The notes beneath the pieces were generated by a model. It was given only the letters and a program-made list of their open reading frames with translations, did no database searches and was not told the DNA's origin. A stretch of DNA of 64,000 bases, taken from the NCBI RefSeq assembly GCF_027409185.1, contig NC_084474.1:3961382-4025381 (forward strand). The letters run 5' to 3'. The DNA is from Cynocephalus volans. Lineage: Eukaryota > Chordata > Mammalia > Dermoptera > Cynocephalidae. Positions 1-11,657 of this stretch are shown piece by piece (positions within the stretch are counted from its first letter, which is position 1; every line of letters begins with the position of its first letter). The position numbers were made by a program, and so were the translations under genes.

Positions 1-1048
1 CTTTTCTTTAGCATACATTCAGCCTTTTGGGGACAATACTCAAGGGCAAAACCCCTGCTGGGTGTCCACTTCACAGTCCTGCTCTTCAGAATGAAACTGA
101 GCTCTGTGAGGGCCAAGACCCAAGTCCCCTGCAATGCCTTTTCCCACCTAGGCAAAATAGGAGTTTCTCACCCAGGATGTGGGCATTTCTAGTCTCTCCT
201 GTAAATTTACCCAGACTCTTTTCTTGCTCCTGAACTCATAGTGGGGACAAGATTGACTCCACTCCTAGCCCCTGCAGAAGGCCTCAAATGCCTTGCATTC
301 TTCTCTCACCTCCTGAGTAAAAGGGATGATGTTTCCTTTAGGAAGATGCTGGGAATTGACAACCTTACCTGTTTGGAGTCGGGAAACAGGAGAAATGTAA
401 ATAAAGCTTTTGTATGTAATTATTTAAAATCCCTAGCAGAGAGTGTCTATGCAACCAGCCCAGCGCGTTGGGGTGGGAGGCAGGGAGGGGTTCTTTACAC
501 TGCAGATATAGGAGGAACGCAGCACACAACTTTGCTCTTTTACTTGAAATAAATATTAACTGAAGCATCTTCAGTGATTCATGTTGTGAACACTTACTCT
601 TTTGCTTCTTCATCACACAAGAGTCTGGGGAAACTCTCTGTCCACCTCAAAATAGGTGTGCTTTAAAAAAAACACTGATTTTCCATGGTTTAGTACATTT
701 TTCTGAGTGCAACTTACCCAGACCTGGAAGCCTGCCCTTTGCTGGCACAGCTCCATACCCTGCTGTGTGTTCGTTGCCCCGCACTGAAAGTGCTTGCTGA
801 GCTGTTTGCCTCCCTCAGGATCGGTCAGGCAAGGACAGCACTCCCTTGTACCTGCTGGCCCAGGCTGGCCACCCCCTTGGAGCTCAGAGCACATGGGTCA
901 GAACGATACACCAGTATTTGTGCCAAGTGTCTCTAGTTTCCATTTACAGTCTCAGAGAGTTTTAGATGCTGGAAGCTTTTAACCTCTTCTCAGGGACAGT
1001 TCATTCTCTCAGATCGTTATTCATAGATAACAAATTTTTAAATGAAAG

Positions 1049-1466
1049 ATTTTTTTAAAAAAGTCTTTATCTCCTCCAATCCTTGACTTCTTGTGCTACA
1101 TTTGGCCTCAGCGACCCACTCCCCCCAAACATGAGCAACCAGCCCAGCAACAACCACCAAGCCACAGCAAGAAAGGTCCCAGGTTCCTGAGCTGAGGAGA
1201 TGGGAGCTGAGGGCTTTTGCCACCCCCCCCCCACATCTGCACCCAGCCCAGCAATGACCAAGCCACCGCTGGAAGCCCCCCAGTCTCCCCTCTGGCAATG
1301 TGGGGGTGCCACAGGCCTCAGTCCTACCCCTCCTTCCTCTTTCCATCTGATTTCCTTCCCCTTCCCCTCTCCTCCTCTCTCCCAACTGCTCTGCAACATC
1401 ATAGAATGTAAAATAATAATAGTAATAAAATAAAATAAAATTAAATTAAAAACAAAAACAAAAAAC
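1049..1466 (+). mobile_element. 3' end fragment of the composite VNTR retroelement
   Basis: Plus-oriented piece with two 104-bp-spaced units (landmark agcccagc at 1141 and 1245), a pyrimidine-rich stretch, the phrase caactgctctgcaacatc, AATAAA and a long A-rich tail at 1410-1466. The same parts, reversed, form the left half of the element at 32949-34597. It abuts an antisense L1 5'-end copy directly. Confidence 0.7.
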
Positions 1467-2303
1467 TCTGTGCTGGAACTAACTTGTTCTTTGCTTACTT
1501 CTAAATGGGGGAACTTCCTGTGGGGACCAATACTTGAGCCCTGTGGTTGAGCCTAATTGCTGCTTTGCTGCTGATTCCCTGGGGAAGGCTTTTTGTGCAG
1601 CTTAGATTTTAGTGGTTGACTTTATAGGTACTTCTGGTTCTAGTGAAATCTGGTGCATCTGGGTTGTACAGAAACACTGATCTGGGCCTGAGTTTTTTCA
1701 TCAAACTGCATCCCCTGCAGTTCTATATTCCTGACTAGTCTCCTCTGAGTGGTCCTAACGCTGATTGTGGGGGGCAGATCAACTGTCCTTGCTGTGCCCC
1801 AGTGTTCCCCCAGTGGGCCCGTTTCCTCAACTGCCCATGCTGCAAACACTTCCCATGGGGTAGCCCGTGCTCCGGTCCCTTGCGATGACTCACTGTGCTC
1901 TGAGTGGCTCCATTTTTCAGTTGCTGTGTCTCTTGGCTCCTGTGTGGGTCCACAGGAACCCTATTAGTGGTTTTGCGGGCCTAGGGGCCACCAAGGTCCT
2001 CTTCTCCCCTGCTGCCTCCAAGCAGCTCCATCCGAAGGGCGCAGCAGTGGCTTTTGCTGGTTCCTGCTCCGTGTGCTCACCAGGACCAGCCTGGAAGCAT
2101 CTAGGGCTTGAAACCATCGGAGCAGTCCTTTCTGTCATCGAGGCTTCTCCCACCTTCATGCACTCCGTATGTCTCTCCTCCTCTTCCCCTGAGCTCTAGT
2201 GGCCTCAGCTTGGCTGTCATTGCTTTTTTTCTTGTAGCTGTAAATTGGTTGATTTGTAGGAGAGTGATGCTGCGGACTGTCTATTCCACTATCTTGACTG
2301 GAA
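1467..2303 (-). mobile_element. Antisense L1-type 5' end (copy 1)
   Basis: Closely similar to 33768-34597 and 3720-4761, reaching the same 5' terminus (atcttgactggaag at the right edge). It starts sharply at 'ctctgtgctggaact' right after the A-tail of the neighbouring fragment. 5' UTR-type sequence; the ORFs in it are not genes. Confidence 0.7.
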
Positions 2304-2696
2304 GAGCAAGAATTTTGAAAAAAGAGACAGACCCAACATTTCCCCTAGCAGCTGTGTAATTCCAGGCAATTTTCTTAAACTTCCTAAATGCTGGTCTTCT
2401 CATCACACTCCTGGCACCCATGGTGGGTAGGGGCCGGGCCAGGCCATGCGGGGCACCTCCCCAGGGTCCCAGGCCACTGAGCTAAGCAAACCATGTTGGA
2501 GGTATCCAGAGAGTGTTAGAGAATAAGCCCTTACAGAGAAATCACAGAAAACTCCCTGCTAAGGTTGATCACTGAAGCGAGTCCCTAAAATATGAGCAGA
2601 TATTTGCCAAAAACTACATTCAGTTATTTTATGGGGCCTTATTTCAGGTAAATGTGTGAATTCTACTAGACTTTTTGAATTATTAAAATAATATGG

Positions 2697-2799
2697 GGGC
2701 TGGCCAATGAGCTCAGTTGGCTAGAGCACAGTATTGTAACACCAAGGTCAAGGGTTCGGCTCTCCTTACTGGCCAGCCACCAAAAAAAAAAAAATAATA
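2697..2799 (+). mobile_element. tRNA-Ile-like SINE, monomer
   Basis: Begins ggggctggccaatgagctca, retains box B-like ggtcaagggttcggctc, and ends ctggccagccacc plus an A/AAT tail. CYN-type by resemblance. Confidence 0.8.
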
Positions 2800-3057
2800 A
2801 TTTGGGATCTCCTTTTTTCTTTCCTTGAGGACCCTAGGAAAACAGCCATTATTTTTTAAAAAGGTGACTATTGGTAGGTGGAAGTGAACTTCAAAAAATG
2901 GAGAGCTGGGCAAAGAGGAGTCATTTACAGTATTCATCCAAGAGGATGTTCTGCCTGGCCACCTGTTGTCAACTGCTCAGCAGCCAGAACCTCATGCAAG
3001 CAGAACTTTGGGGGATTATTACACTGCCAGAGCCCTTGGTGCCAAGCATTTCCTTTT

Positions 3058-4761
3058 CACTCTTTATTTATTGAATCATAATTGATTATACATATTTTTG
3101 AGATTCAGTGCTGATATATGTTGATCAAATCGATATTACCAGTATGTATATTGTTACAAATTGTACTTGTTCTTTATGCCCCTTGTCCAATCTCTCCCTA
3201 CCCCCTCACCCTCCCCACTCTCACTACTGATAACCCTAGATTTCCTCTCTTCCTCTGAAAGAGTAATGGTTACTCTGTTGATTTGTTGCCTAGATGATCT
3301 GTCCAATGCTGAGAGGTGTGATCAGGTCCCCCAATATTATCATAGAGCGAAATGCTTCTTCTGTCACTCTGAAATGGGCTTTGTAGAAAGAGATATCCTC
3401 TTCTTTATCTCTGCTGGTGACTCTCCTGTGTCAATACACTCCAGTGGTTGGCAGACCATCTGTGTGGTGGTTGTGATGTCTAGCAACTTTTGTGGCAGCT
3501 GTGGTTACTGCGGTGGCTGTGGTGGGCCACCCACATGGAGGTGATGTTTTTGGCATGCTCCTTGGTGCTGGTGGTGTGCCTGGTTGCAGGGGGGTTCCGG
3601 TCCCCAGCTCTATGCCTCAGGACTCCAGGCAGGCCCCAAGGCACTGGCAGTGTACCTGGTTGTTGAAGGGGGTCTGGTCCCTGACTCCATGCCCCCGAGG
3701 CACTGGTGGTTTGCCTGGTCTGGAACTAATTTTTTGTCCTTTGCTTAATTCTAAAATGGGAGAACTTCCTGTGGGAACGAGTACTTGAGCTGTGTGGTTG
3801 AGCTAAATTGCTGCTTTGCTTCTGTTTCTCTAGGGAAGCCTTTTTGTGCAGCTCAGTGTTTAATGGTTGACCTTATAGGTACTTCTGGCTCTCCAAAGAC
3901 CTGGAGCACCTGGGTTGTGTAGAAACTCAGATCTGGGCCTGAGTTTTGTTTTGTTTTGTTTTGTTTTTTTGAGATGGTAAGGGGATCGCAACCCTTGGCA
4001 TGGTGTGGTCTGCACCACACTCAGCCAGTGAGCGCACCGGCCATCCCTATATAGGATCCAAACCCATGGCCTTGGTGCTACCAGCGCCGCACTCTCCTGA
4101 GTGAGCCATGGGGCCGGCCCTGGGCCTGAGATTTTTTATCAAACTGCACCCCATGCAATTCTGCATTCCCAACCAGTCTCCTCTCAGTGGACCTGTGCTA
4201 ATTGGGGGGCGGATCAGCTGTCCTTGCTGTGTCCCAGTGTTCTCCCAGTGGGCCCATTTCCCCCACTGACCATGCTCCAAACACTTCCCATGGGACAGGC
4301 CATGCACTGGTCCCTTTGCAATGACTCACCAGCCTCTGAATGACTCACCGGCCTCTGAATGGCTCCCCTTTTTCAGCTGTTCTGGCTCCTTGCTCCTGCA
4401 TGGGTCCATGGGAACGCTATTAGTGGTGTTGCTGTCCTGGGGGCCACCAAGGCCCTCTTCTCCCCTGCCATCTCCAAGCAACTCCATCCAAAGGGCACAG
4501 CTGTGTCTTCTGCCGGCTCTTGCTCCATGTGCTCAGTAGCTCCAGCCTTAAAGTAGCCATGGCCCAAAACGCTCTGAGCAGTTTTTTGTTTCTCTCATCA
4601 TGGCTTCTCCCACCTTCATGCCCTCTGTAGGTCTCTCCTCCTCTTCCCCTGAGCTCCAGGGGACCCAGCTTGGCTGTTGTTACATTTTTATTGTTTTAAA
4701 TTGGTTGATTTGTGGGAGAGAGTGACACTGGGGACTGTCTATTCCTCCATCTTAACCAGTA
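3058..4761 (-). mobile_element. Antisense, internally deleted L1 with intact 5' end (copy 2)
   Basis: Read on the minus strand: an L1 5' UTR from 4761, interrupted by a SINE; a leader region with short tandem 'aggcac(c)accag' motifs (about 3400-3720); a small ORF2 piece (about 3265-3350, matching the conserved L1 text agcattggacagatcatcta); then an L1 3' UTR to about 3058. ORF1 and most of ORF2 are missing. Because 5' UTR, ORF2 and 3' UTR follow in order, this copy shows that the shared 5' segment belongs to an L1 family. Confidence 0.65.
3944..4120 (-). mobile_element. tRNA-Ile-like SINE, dimer, inserted in L1 copy 2
   Basis: Reverse-oriented dimer with T-rich end at left and ccggccc at right. 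The 11-bp repeat ctgggcctgag at 3933-3943 and 4120-4130 is the target duplication, and the L1 5' UTR resumes after it. Confidence 0.85.
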
Positions 4762-5194
4762 CTCTCTTAAAACTTTAGATAAACACCCTGCACTTTCCTA
4801 CTGCTAAAGATATGAGCTGAACTATGGATTCTATTATCCCAGTTGATTTTGTATTTTCTATCATCCACCTAAATTAATAAATAAGCCTCCTTTTCTTATC
4901 AGTGTGTGTAGTAGGTTTTAGTCCCAAGAACCAGATTATCCTGCCAAAAATTGGCAAAATTGAGCCTGTATATTTTGAAATTGAGAACCACGGTGTGGAT
5001 CCAGACTGAAGCAACTTGTGTTCCTCAATTTGTTCTTCACTGTAAAGTCTCTGCTTCCTATAACTGAGTTTTCTTGTATTAATCTCATCCAACATATGTA
5101 CCACCCACATTCAGATGGCTCTCAAATTTATATCACCAGCCAGATCTCTCCTCCCAACTCCAGACTCATATATCAAAGAATAGCACCTCAAGTG
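4762..5194. other. Intergenic stretch with no recognised feature
   Basis: AT-rich unique DNA between L1 copies. No gene, RNA or repeat that I can name. Confidence 0.4.
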
Positions 5195-5705
5195 TTGGTT
5201 CCTCAAAAAATTGAAAATGTAATTACTATATGATCTGGTAATCCCACTTCAGGGTATATATACAAAAGAATTGAAAACAGGACCCCACATGCCCACTGAC
5301 AGATGAATAGGTAAAGAAAATGCGGTATATACATACAATGGGATATTAGCCTTAAAAAGGAAGGGAATTCTGACACATGCTGCAACGTGGATGAACCTCA
5401 AGGACATTATGCTAAGTGAAATAAACCAGTCACAGAGAGACAAATACTGATTTCACTTCCGTGAAGTATTTAAAGTACTCAAACTTATATTAACAAAAAG
5501 TAGAATGGTGGTTACTGGGGGCTACAGGGAGGGGAAATGGGGAGTTTTTGTTTAATGGGTATAGTTCGTTGTTTTCAGATGAAAAAGTTCTAAAGATTCA
5601 CAACATTGTGAATATATTTAACATTACTGAACTGCACACTTAGAAATAGTTAAGATGGTAATTTTTATGTTATACATATCTTACCACAATTTTTTAAAAA
5701 GTTTT
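5195..5705 (+). mobile_element. L1 3' end fragment (old L1M type)
   Basis: Matches L1 ORF2 C-terminal and 3' UTR text: 'gatctggtaatcccacttc', 'gaacctcaaggacattatgc', and the ending 'aactgcacacttagaaa' followed by an AT-rich tail. 5'-truncated. Confidence 0.85.
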
Positions 5706-5989
5706 TTTTAAAAGAACATTCCTTTTTCTTTATTTGGCTTCTCTTGGTGCTTGAAACTGAACATTGATGTTGCTGGTTGTGCAGTAAGTAGCTGTGAATT
5801 TACCTCTTAATGAATGTCACGGTCTTTGTAGGTGTAAGAGGTACCTGTGGAAGGGAGAGAAGTTGAACAGCACATGTGGTATTACTGTCCTGGGGAAGGT
5901 GCACCTTCCCAGGTGTGTAGCCTGTGTGTCATACACAGCAGACACAATTGTAGAGACACATTTTGGAAACAAGTTCAAAGATAGGATGG
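5706..5989. other. Unique intergenic spacer
   Basis: No gene or repeat recognised in these 280 bp. Confidence 0.4.
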
Positions 5990-6403
5990 GGAGTGATGGA
6001 GTTTGGATGTGTTGTCCCCTCCAAAACTCACGTGGAAATTTGATCTCCAATATGGCAGTGTTGGGAACTGATTGAGTCATGGGGGTGGATCCCTCATGAA
6101 TGGATTAATGCTCTCCCTGGGGGAGGGGGAATTAATGAGTGAGTTCTCGCTCTATTAGTTTCCATGAGAGCAGGTTGTTTAAAAGACCCTGGCACCTTCT
6201 CTCTCTCTCTCTTGCGTCCTCTCGCCATGTGATCTGCTTGTACCTGCCAGCTGCCTGCTTCTTTTTGGCGATGAGTAGAAGCAGCCTGAGGCCCATGCCA
6301 GACACAGCTGTCCCAGAATCATAAGCCGAATAAACCTCTGTTCTTTATAAATTCCCAGTCTCAGGTATTCTGTTATAGCAACACAAAATGGACTAATACA
6401 GGG
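5990..6403 (+). mobile_element. MaLR solo LTR (MST/MLT1A-like)
   Basis: Begins gatggagtttggatgtgttg and ends acacaaaatggactaataca, with the internal 'gccgaataaacctctgttct' poly(A) region typical of MaLR LTRs. About 410 bp. The 'aaaatggactaatac' ending points to the younger MST-like group. Confidence 0.85.
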
Positions 6404-7629
6404 AGGGAGCTGTTAAACCTCTCACTGGAACCTTAACGCTGTGTTCCCCTTCTTCCAATGGACCTTCTAAAAACCATCATTGGGTTTTTTCAATAACCCT
6501 TATAGTTTCTGTAGCACAAGCGTATTCACATTCTACAATGTGAAAATGTCTTTAATAATCTAAATACAGTCCAAATTCTCAGTGACTAGAAATTTAGTAT
6601 TGGGAAGAAGCCTGGCCATGCTGTGGGCAGTAGGATTTCTCTACAAATAAGCCTGCTTGTGTCTAACGTTTCTAGTATTACTTGCTCATTTCATCTGTCC
6701 CATTTGTATTCCTTGTACCTGGAAATGAATGTGACAAAGCTCTGTCCAGATCATGGGCCTTCACAAAAACAACCTTGGAGCCCAGTTCACGGTGGCTTCC
6801 TCTTCAGAGGGCAGCTGGATTTCCTTTCTGTACTAAGGAAGTTTAGAAAACGTGCCTGTGAATGTGTGTGTATGTGTTGATACCCAGCAACTGCCTCTAT
6901 TATTTGTCTGGGCAAAGAATGAACACAAGTTTTGTTGAGCTTCTAATGTGTGTGAAACGTTTTTTAATTTCAAAATTAGTATACATGAAGAACTATGGTA
7001 AGACCTATGAGAAATGTAAACATGAGTAGGACATAAGGGGAGTGGGACAGATTGATGGGCTACTTTTACGTTTTGATTGGTTCTGGAGCAGAAGAGGAGA
7101 CCAGATATAAGAACACAAAGAGCAATTAAGTTCATGGTGGCCACTTTCCCTAGCATTGTGAAGGACACAAAAACATATGCTGTCCAGGTTTCTTTTCTTA
7201 TGGAATTTAGTCTAATTGAAGATTAGTCATGGCCATACATTAATCAACCTTGTATCATTGGGATCTCCCTGAAAGCTGGGCGTATAATAAGAGCTCTATA
7301 AAGGTTTGTTAAATTAATGGATAAGTGATTGAGTTAATGAATATGTGGTAAAGTCCCAAATAGGTGTGGTAACATTGAGTGGGGATGAGTGGTCCAGGTT
7401 TTGGAGCAGAGCCATCATTCTTATGGAATGATTTTAAGGACTACGAATGTGGGCTTTCTTAGCTTGGGTCAGGTGTTCAAAGTCAGAGGAGATGGTGGGA
7501 AATACACATGCAAACTCCACCAGGCACCATTAGACTTTAGTAGAGAGATCAGCTCTGAGCTAAGGGAATGCCAGGGCGGGCTGCTCCAACTCCTTGAATT
7601 CCCTGTCTGTACCAGTGAACAAACAGGAC
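6404..7629. other. Upstream intergenic DNA before the minisatellite
   Basis: Unique, AT-rich sequence with no clear gene or named repeat. Short ORFs here lack coding character. Confidence 0.4.
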
Positions 7630-8893
7630 TAAGGGATGATGATGGTGATGGTGTTGGGTATGGTGATGGGGATGATGGGGATGATGATAGGGATGGGTAT
7701 GGTGACGGGGTTGAGGATGGTGATGGTAGGGATGGGCATGGGGATGGTGGTGGGAGTGAAAGTGGTGGGGATTTTGATGGGGATGATGGTTATGGGGATG
7801 GTGATGGGATTAATGATGGGAATGGTGATGGAGATGATGGGATGGTGATGGAGATGGGATGATGATGGGGATGTGATGGAGATTACGATGGGGATGGTGA
7901 TAAGGATCAGGATGGCAATGACGATGGGGATGGTGTTGGGGATGATAATGATGGGGCTGGGAATGGGATGATGATGGGGACAGTGATGGGGATGATGATG
8001 GGGTGATGGGGATGATGATGGGGTGATGGGGGTGATGATGGGGATGGTGATGGGGTGATGATGGGGGTGATGATGGGGATGGTGATGGGGATAGTGATGG
8101 GGATGATGATGGGGTGATGGGGGTGATGATGGGGATGGTGATGGGGGTGATGATGGGGTGGTGATGGGGATGGGGATGGGGATGGGGGTGATGATGGGGT
8201 GGTGATGGGGATGGGGATGGGGATGGTGATGGGGATAGTGATGGGGATGATGATGGGGTGATGGGGGTGATGATGGGGATGGTGATGGGGGTGATGATGG
8301 GGTGGTGATGGGGATGGGGATGGGCATGGTGATGGGCATGGTGATGGCGATGGTGATGGGGTGATGGGGGTGATGATGGGGATGGTGATGGGGGTGATGA
8401 TGGGGTGGTGATGGGGATGGGGATGGGGATGGGGGTGATGATGGGGTGGTGATGGGGATGGGGATGGTGATGGGGATAGTGATGGGGATGATGATGGGGT
8501 GATGGGGGTGATGATGGGGATGGTGATGGGGGTGATGATGGGGTGGTGATGGGGATGGGGATGGGCATGGTGATGGGCATGGCGATGGCGATGGTGATGG
8601 GGTGATGATGGGGATGGTGATGGGCATGGTGATGGGGATGGTGATGGGGGTGATGATGGGGTGGTGATGGGGGTGATGATAGGGTGGTGATGGGGATGGT
8701 GATGGGAGTGATGATGGGGATGATGAGGGGGATGGTGATATGGATGATGATGGGGTGGTGGTGGGGATGGTGATGGGAGTAATGCTGATGGAGATGATGA
8801 TGGGGATGATGATGATGGGGATTGTGATGGGGATGGTAATGGGGATGATGATGGAGATGGCGGTGGAGATGATGATGATGGGGTTGGCAATGG
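7630..8893. repeat. G-rich minisatellite of GATGGG/GATGAT units, about 1.26 kb
   Basis: Dense tandem array of short units (GATGGGGATGGTGATGG and variants), G-rich on the plus strand with almost no C. A higher-order block is visible: landmarks 'atagtg' at 8235 and 8476, and 'gggcatgg' at 8322 and 8563, recur about 241 bp apart with near-identical sequence between. Frequent GGGG tracts could fold as G-quadruplexes. The array ends about 150 bp before the GPAT4 CpG island. Long ORFs through it on either strand are only repeat translation. Confidence 0.93.
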
Positions 8894-9184
8894 CAGCTAG
8901 CATTTCCTGAGCGTGCCAGGCTCCAACCACGTTCTTCACATGCAGAACTCTCTGTATACAGCAGCCTCAAGACGACAAGGTGATTTAAGGACACATGCCT
9001 CTCCCCTTCATCAGGGGACAATTTCTCCCTCTCCAGCACATCCGGGCCCTCTTTGGGAAGCGCTCCCTCGTCCCACGGGGAATCCGCGAATCCGCAGCGC
9101 GTTGGGCCAGCCTCCTCGCCTCCCCCCCCCCCCCCCCGCCCCGACCCCGGCTCCGCCTCGCCCCGCCCCGGGCTGCGGTCCTAG

Positions 9185-9202
9185 CCCTCCAGGGGGCGCC
9201 CG
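9185..9202 (+). promoter_or_regulatory. CTCF-like binding site in the promoter island
   Basis: The stretch CCCTCCAGGGGGCGCC matches the CTCF core (CCASYAGRGGGCGC) at all but about one position. It lies just upstream of the likely start region of GPAT4. This is a motif match only; occupancy is inferred. Confidence 0.5.
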
Positions 9203-9299
9203 GCCCGGCCCGCGTGCGCGCGCGTGGTTGGACGGCGGGCGGGGCCGGGCCGGGCGGGGCGAGAGCGAGGCACGTCAAGGCGCGTAGACAAAGACGGGC

Positions 9300-9403
9300 G
9301 CGCGCACGTCCTCACGCACGCCTGGGCCGGCGGCGGCGGCGGCAGCGGACTAACGCGGGCGGGGCGGCGGCGCGGGGACCCGTAGTCCGGCGCCTCGCGG
9401 TGG
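9300..9403 (+). other. GPAT4: GPAT4 non-coding exon 1 (5' boundary approximate)
   Basis: The donor GTGAGT begins at 9404 inside the CpG island, so the exon ends at 9403. The 5' edge is unknown; 9300 is a placeholder within the GC-box region. The exon is 5' UTR only. Confidence 0.55.
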
Positions 9404-11217
9404 GTGAGTACGGCGCTGGCGCGGCCCAGAGGTCGCTGGCCTGCCGAGGGACGGCGGCGGGCCGGGGCTCGGGGCCAGGAGGCCCAGAGAGGCCCGCGGC
9501 CCGGACACGCCGCCGCCGCCCCCCCGCCGGAGTCCGCGGGGTGAAGCGGCCCGCGCCCCTCTTCTCCACGCACACCGGCCCTGCCCTCCTTCCCCGACCC
9601 CCGGCCTCGGCCCGGCGCCCCGCGGCCTCCCTCGTTCTCCGAGCCACCGTCCCCGTTTTCCTCTCTTCAGGGTTTCCTAACCCCGAAAGCCCTCGCCTTC
9701 CCGTGCTATCCCGCGCCCGCCCCGCGTCCCTCCGCCGGGCTCCTGTCTGTTTCCTCACGTTCCGCGTCGCGTGGGGTCGACCTTCTGCGGTTGACAAGGT
9801 GGAAACGCGCGACTCTGCGGGGCAAGCTCCGTTCCGGGCTGGGCACCAGCGCCTCTCACGGCTCGTGACCTGAGCCCCGGTCGTGTCGCTGACAACCTGA
9901 GTCATTTGCAGACTTGTTTCTGGTTCGTTTTCCTAAATGCTGGCTGAGCTTTGAGAACCTCTGCTAGTTTCATGTCCTGTAGACCGTCTCGACCCACGGG
10001 AAATGGTGTGTGGACAAAACCCTGTGACCGTGCCAGCCAGTCGGGTGTTCTTTTCTCTCTCTGAAAGTGATTTTGTTGGTCTCTTTTCAAATTTGTGTTT
10101 TGGAGAATATCAGACATACAAAACTAGATAGAATAGTGAGGCCAGCGTGTGCCCATCGTCTAGTGTCAACACTTCGCCCAACCTGCCCCATCCGCGTCTC
10201 CATCCATTGACCCTTCCCGTTCGCCTCAGGGAGAAATCTTTAATGCAAGGTGAGCCCGCATTTGTCAAAAGTAGCTTCAGATTCGAAATCAAAGTCTTAC
10301 TACTGTATAAAGTCATAGTGTATTCTTATTGGAACACATCCACTAGTATAAGTCCTTCAATTAAGAAACACGTTATAGAGTTGGAGAATGACCAGAAAAG
10401 GGTATCTAAAACGAGCAGGCTGCTGGAGGACAAGTTAAAACAAAAAGTATGTCAGATCTGGATGGGAACTTCCAGATCATCTTGTCCGACTTTTTCATTT
10501 TATGATCCCATGCACAGGTAGTGAGAGGTGGAACTGGGGCTGGAAACATTTCCCAACTCAGCGTCCAGTCTTCTTTCCACTGAGCATACCACTTGCCTTT
10601 AGGTTATCTCCATCAGGAAGGAGGAATGTGTAGGAGGGCTGTGACTGAAAACTTAATTCATGAAGGTTCGGACGCGTAAACGTGAACTTTCCCACCAAAT
10701 TCCAGAATAACAAAACTGGGGAATATGCCTTAAATTACTTCTTAAAATAAATTTGGAACAAATTGGAAGTTCTAATCATAGTTATTAAGAGATACGGGAA
10801 AATTCTGACCTTAGGAGGAGTATACCAAATTGAGAATAAGAACAAATTATAAAAGACTTAGATGACATTCACAGCTATTTAATAGTTACTAAGGGAAACT
10901 AGAATGATTTGGAGTGTACCCCTAGTGTTTTGCTCTTGATAGCTGAGAGAGCAATAGTATCCTCCCATAAATTTTTTTCATGCCGTTAACAGAAAAGAAT
11001 CTGGGCTGAAAAGACCAGGGATTTGGCTTTTTTACAAAACCATGGTATGTATTTTCTAGCAGACTATTAAATGTCCTTTCTAGCAGACTGTTAAATGTCC
11101 TTGTCTCAAGAAAGACCAATAAATTCAGTGCTTGTACTTGTCCCTCAGTTTTCATAGCCTTAAAGTGGAGATGTTCTACCTCACCAAAGAATGCCCTGAA
11201 CAAGCGAATCCTTGTAC

Positions 11218-11657
11218 AGATTGGGTATCCCTTATCCAAAATGCTTGGGACCAGAAGCCTTTCAGGTTTCAGATTTTTTTTTTTTTTGGATTTTGGAATA
11301 TTTGCATATGCATAATGATATATCTTGGAGAAGGGACCAAAGTCCAAACACAAAATTCATTTATATTTTTGCTTTTTTGTTTGGCACCTGTCAGGTATGG
11401 CTTCCAAACCCTTGACCTTTATGTTCTAACACTATGCTCTAATCACCTGAGCTAACTGACCAGCCCTCATTTATATTTTATATCCACCTTCTACACATAG
11501 CCTGAAGGTAATTTTATACAACATTTAAAATAATTTTGTGCATGAAACACATGACCCATCACATGAGGACAGGTGTCATGTCGGTGCTCATAAAGTTTAG
11601 GGTTTTGGAGCATTTCAGATTTCAGATTTTTGGATTAGGTATGTTCAGCCTGTATGT
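11218..11657 (+). mobile_element. Non-autonomous DNA transposon, split by a SINE
   Basis: Starts gattgggtatcccttatcca and ends with the inverted counterpart 'ttggattaggtatgttcagc'. TIR and interior match a widespread mammalian family with TIR GGTTGAGTATCCCTTATCC (TcMar-Tigger group as I recall). Interrupted at 11370-11466. Confidence 0.7.
11370..11466 (-). mobile_element. tRNA-Ile-like SINE, monomer, nested in a DNA transposon
   Basis: Reverse monomer ending in gaccagccc. The 13-bp tcatttatatttt at 11357-11369 and 11467-11479 is its target duplication. Confidence 0.8.

Larger units (their letters stand above)
9030..9870 (+). promoter_or_regulatory. GPAT4: CpG-island promoter of GPAT4
   Basis: Very GC-rich, CpG-dense block that stands out from AT-rich flanks. 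It contains several GC boxes of the GGGCGGGGC type (for example near 9237-9262 and 9355-9367), no TATA box, and the donor of non-coding exon 1 at 9404. This is the usual housekeeping-type promoter with dispersed starts, so the exact start site cannot be read. A run of about 17 C lies at 9122-9138. The island begins about 150 bp after a G-rich minisatellite. Confidence 0.85.

Noticed and set aside
1049..2303. Twin-priming explanation of the head-to-head composite
   Set aside because: Twin priming places the inverted 5' part before the sense 3' part; here it follows the A-tail, so the order does not fit.
7629..9039. Minus-strand ORFs of 327-436 codons rich in His, Pro, Ser and Ile
   Set aside because: They are translations of the GAT/GGGG minisatellite in all three frames at once; a short-unit array without stops gives long frames by composition.
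8995..9873. 292-codon plus-strand ORF across the CpG island
   Set aside because: GC-rich DNA has few stops; the frame runs through the exon 1 donor and shows an Arg/Ala/Pro-rich, domainless translation.
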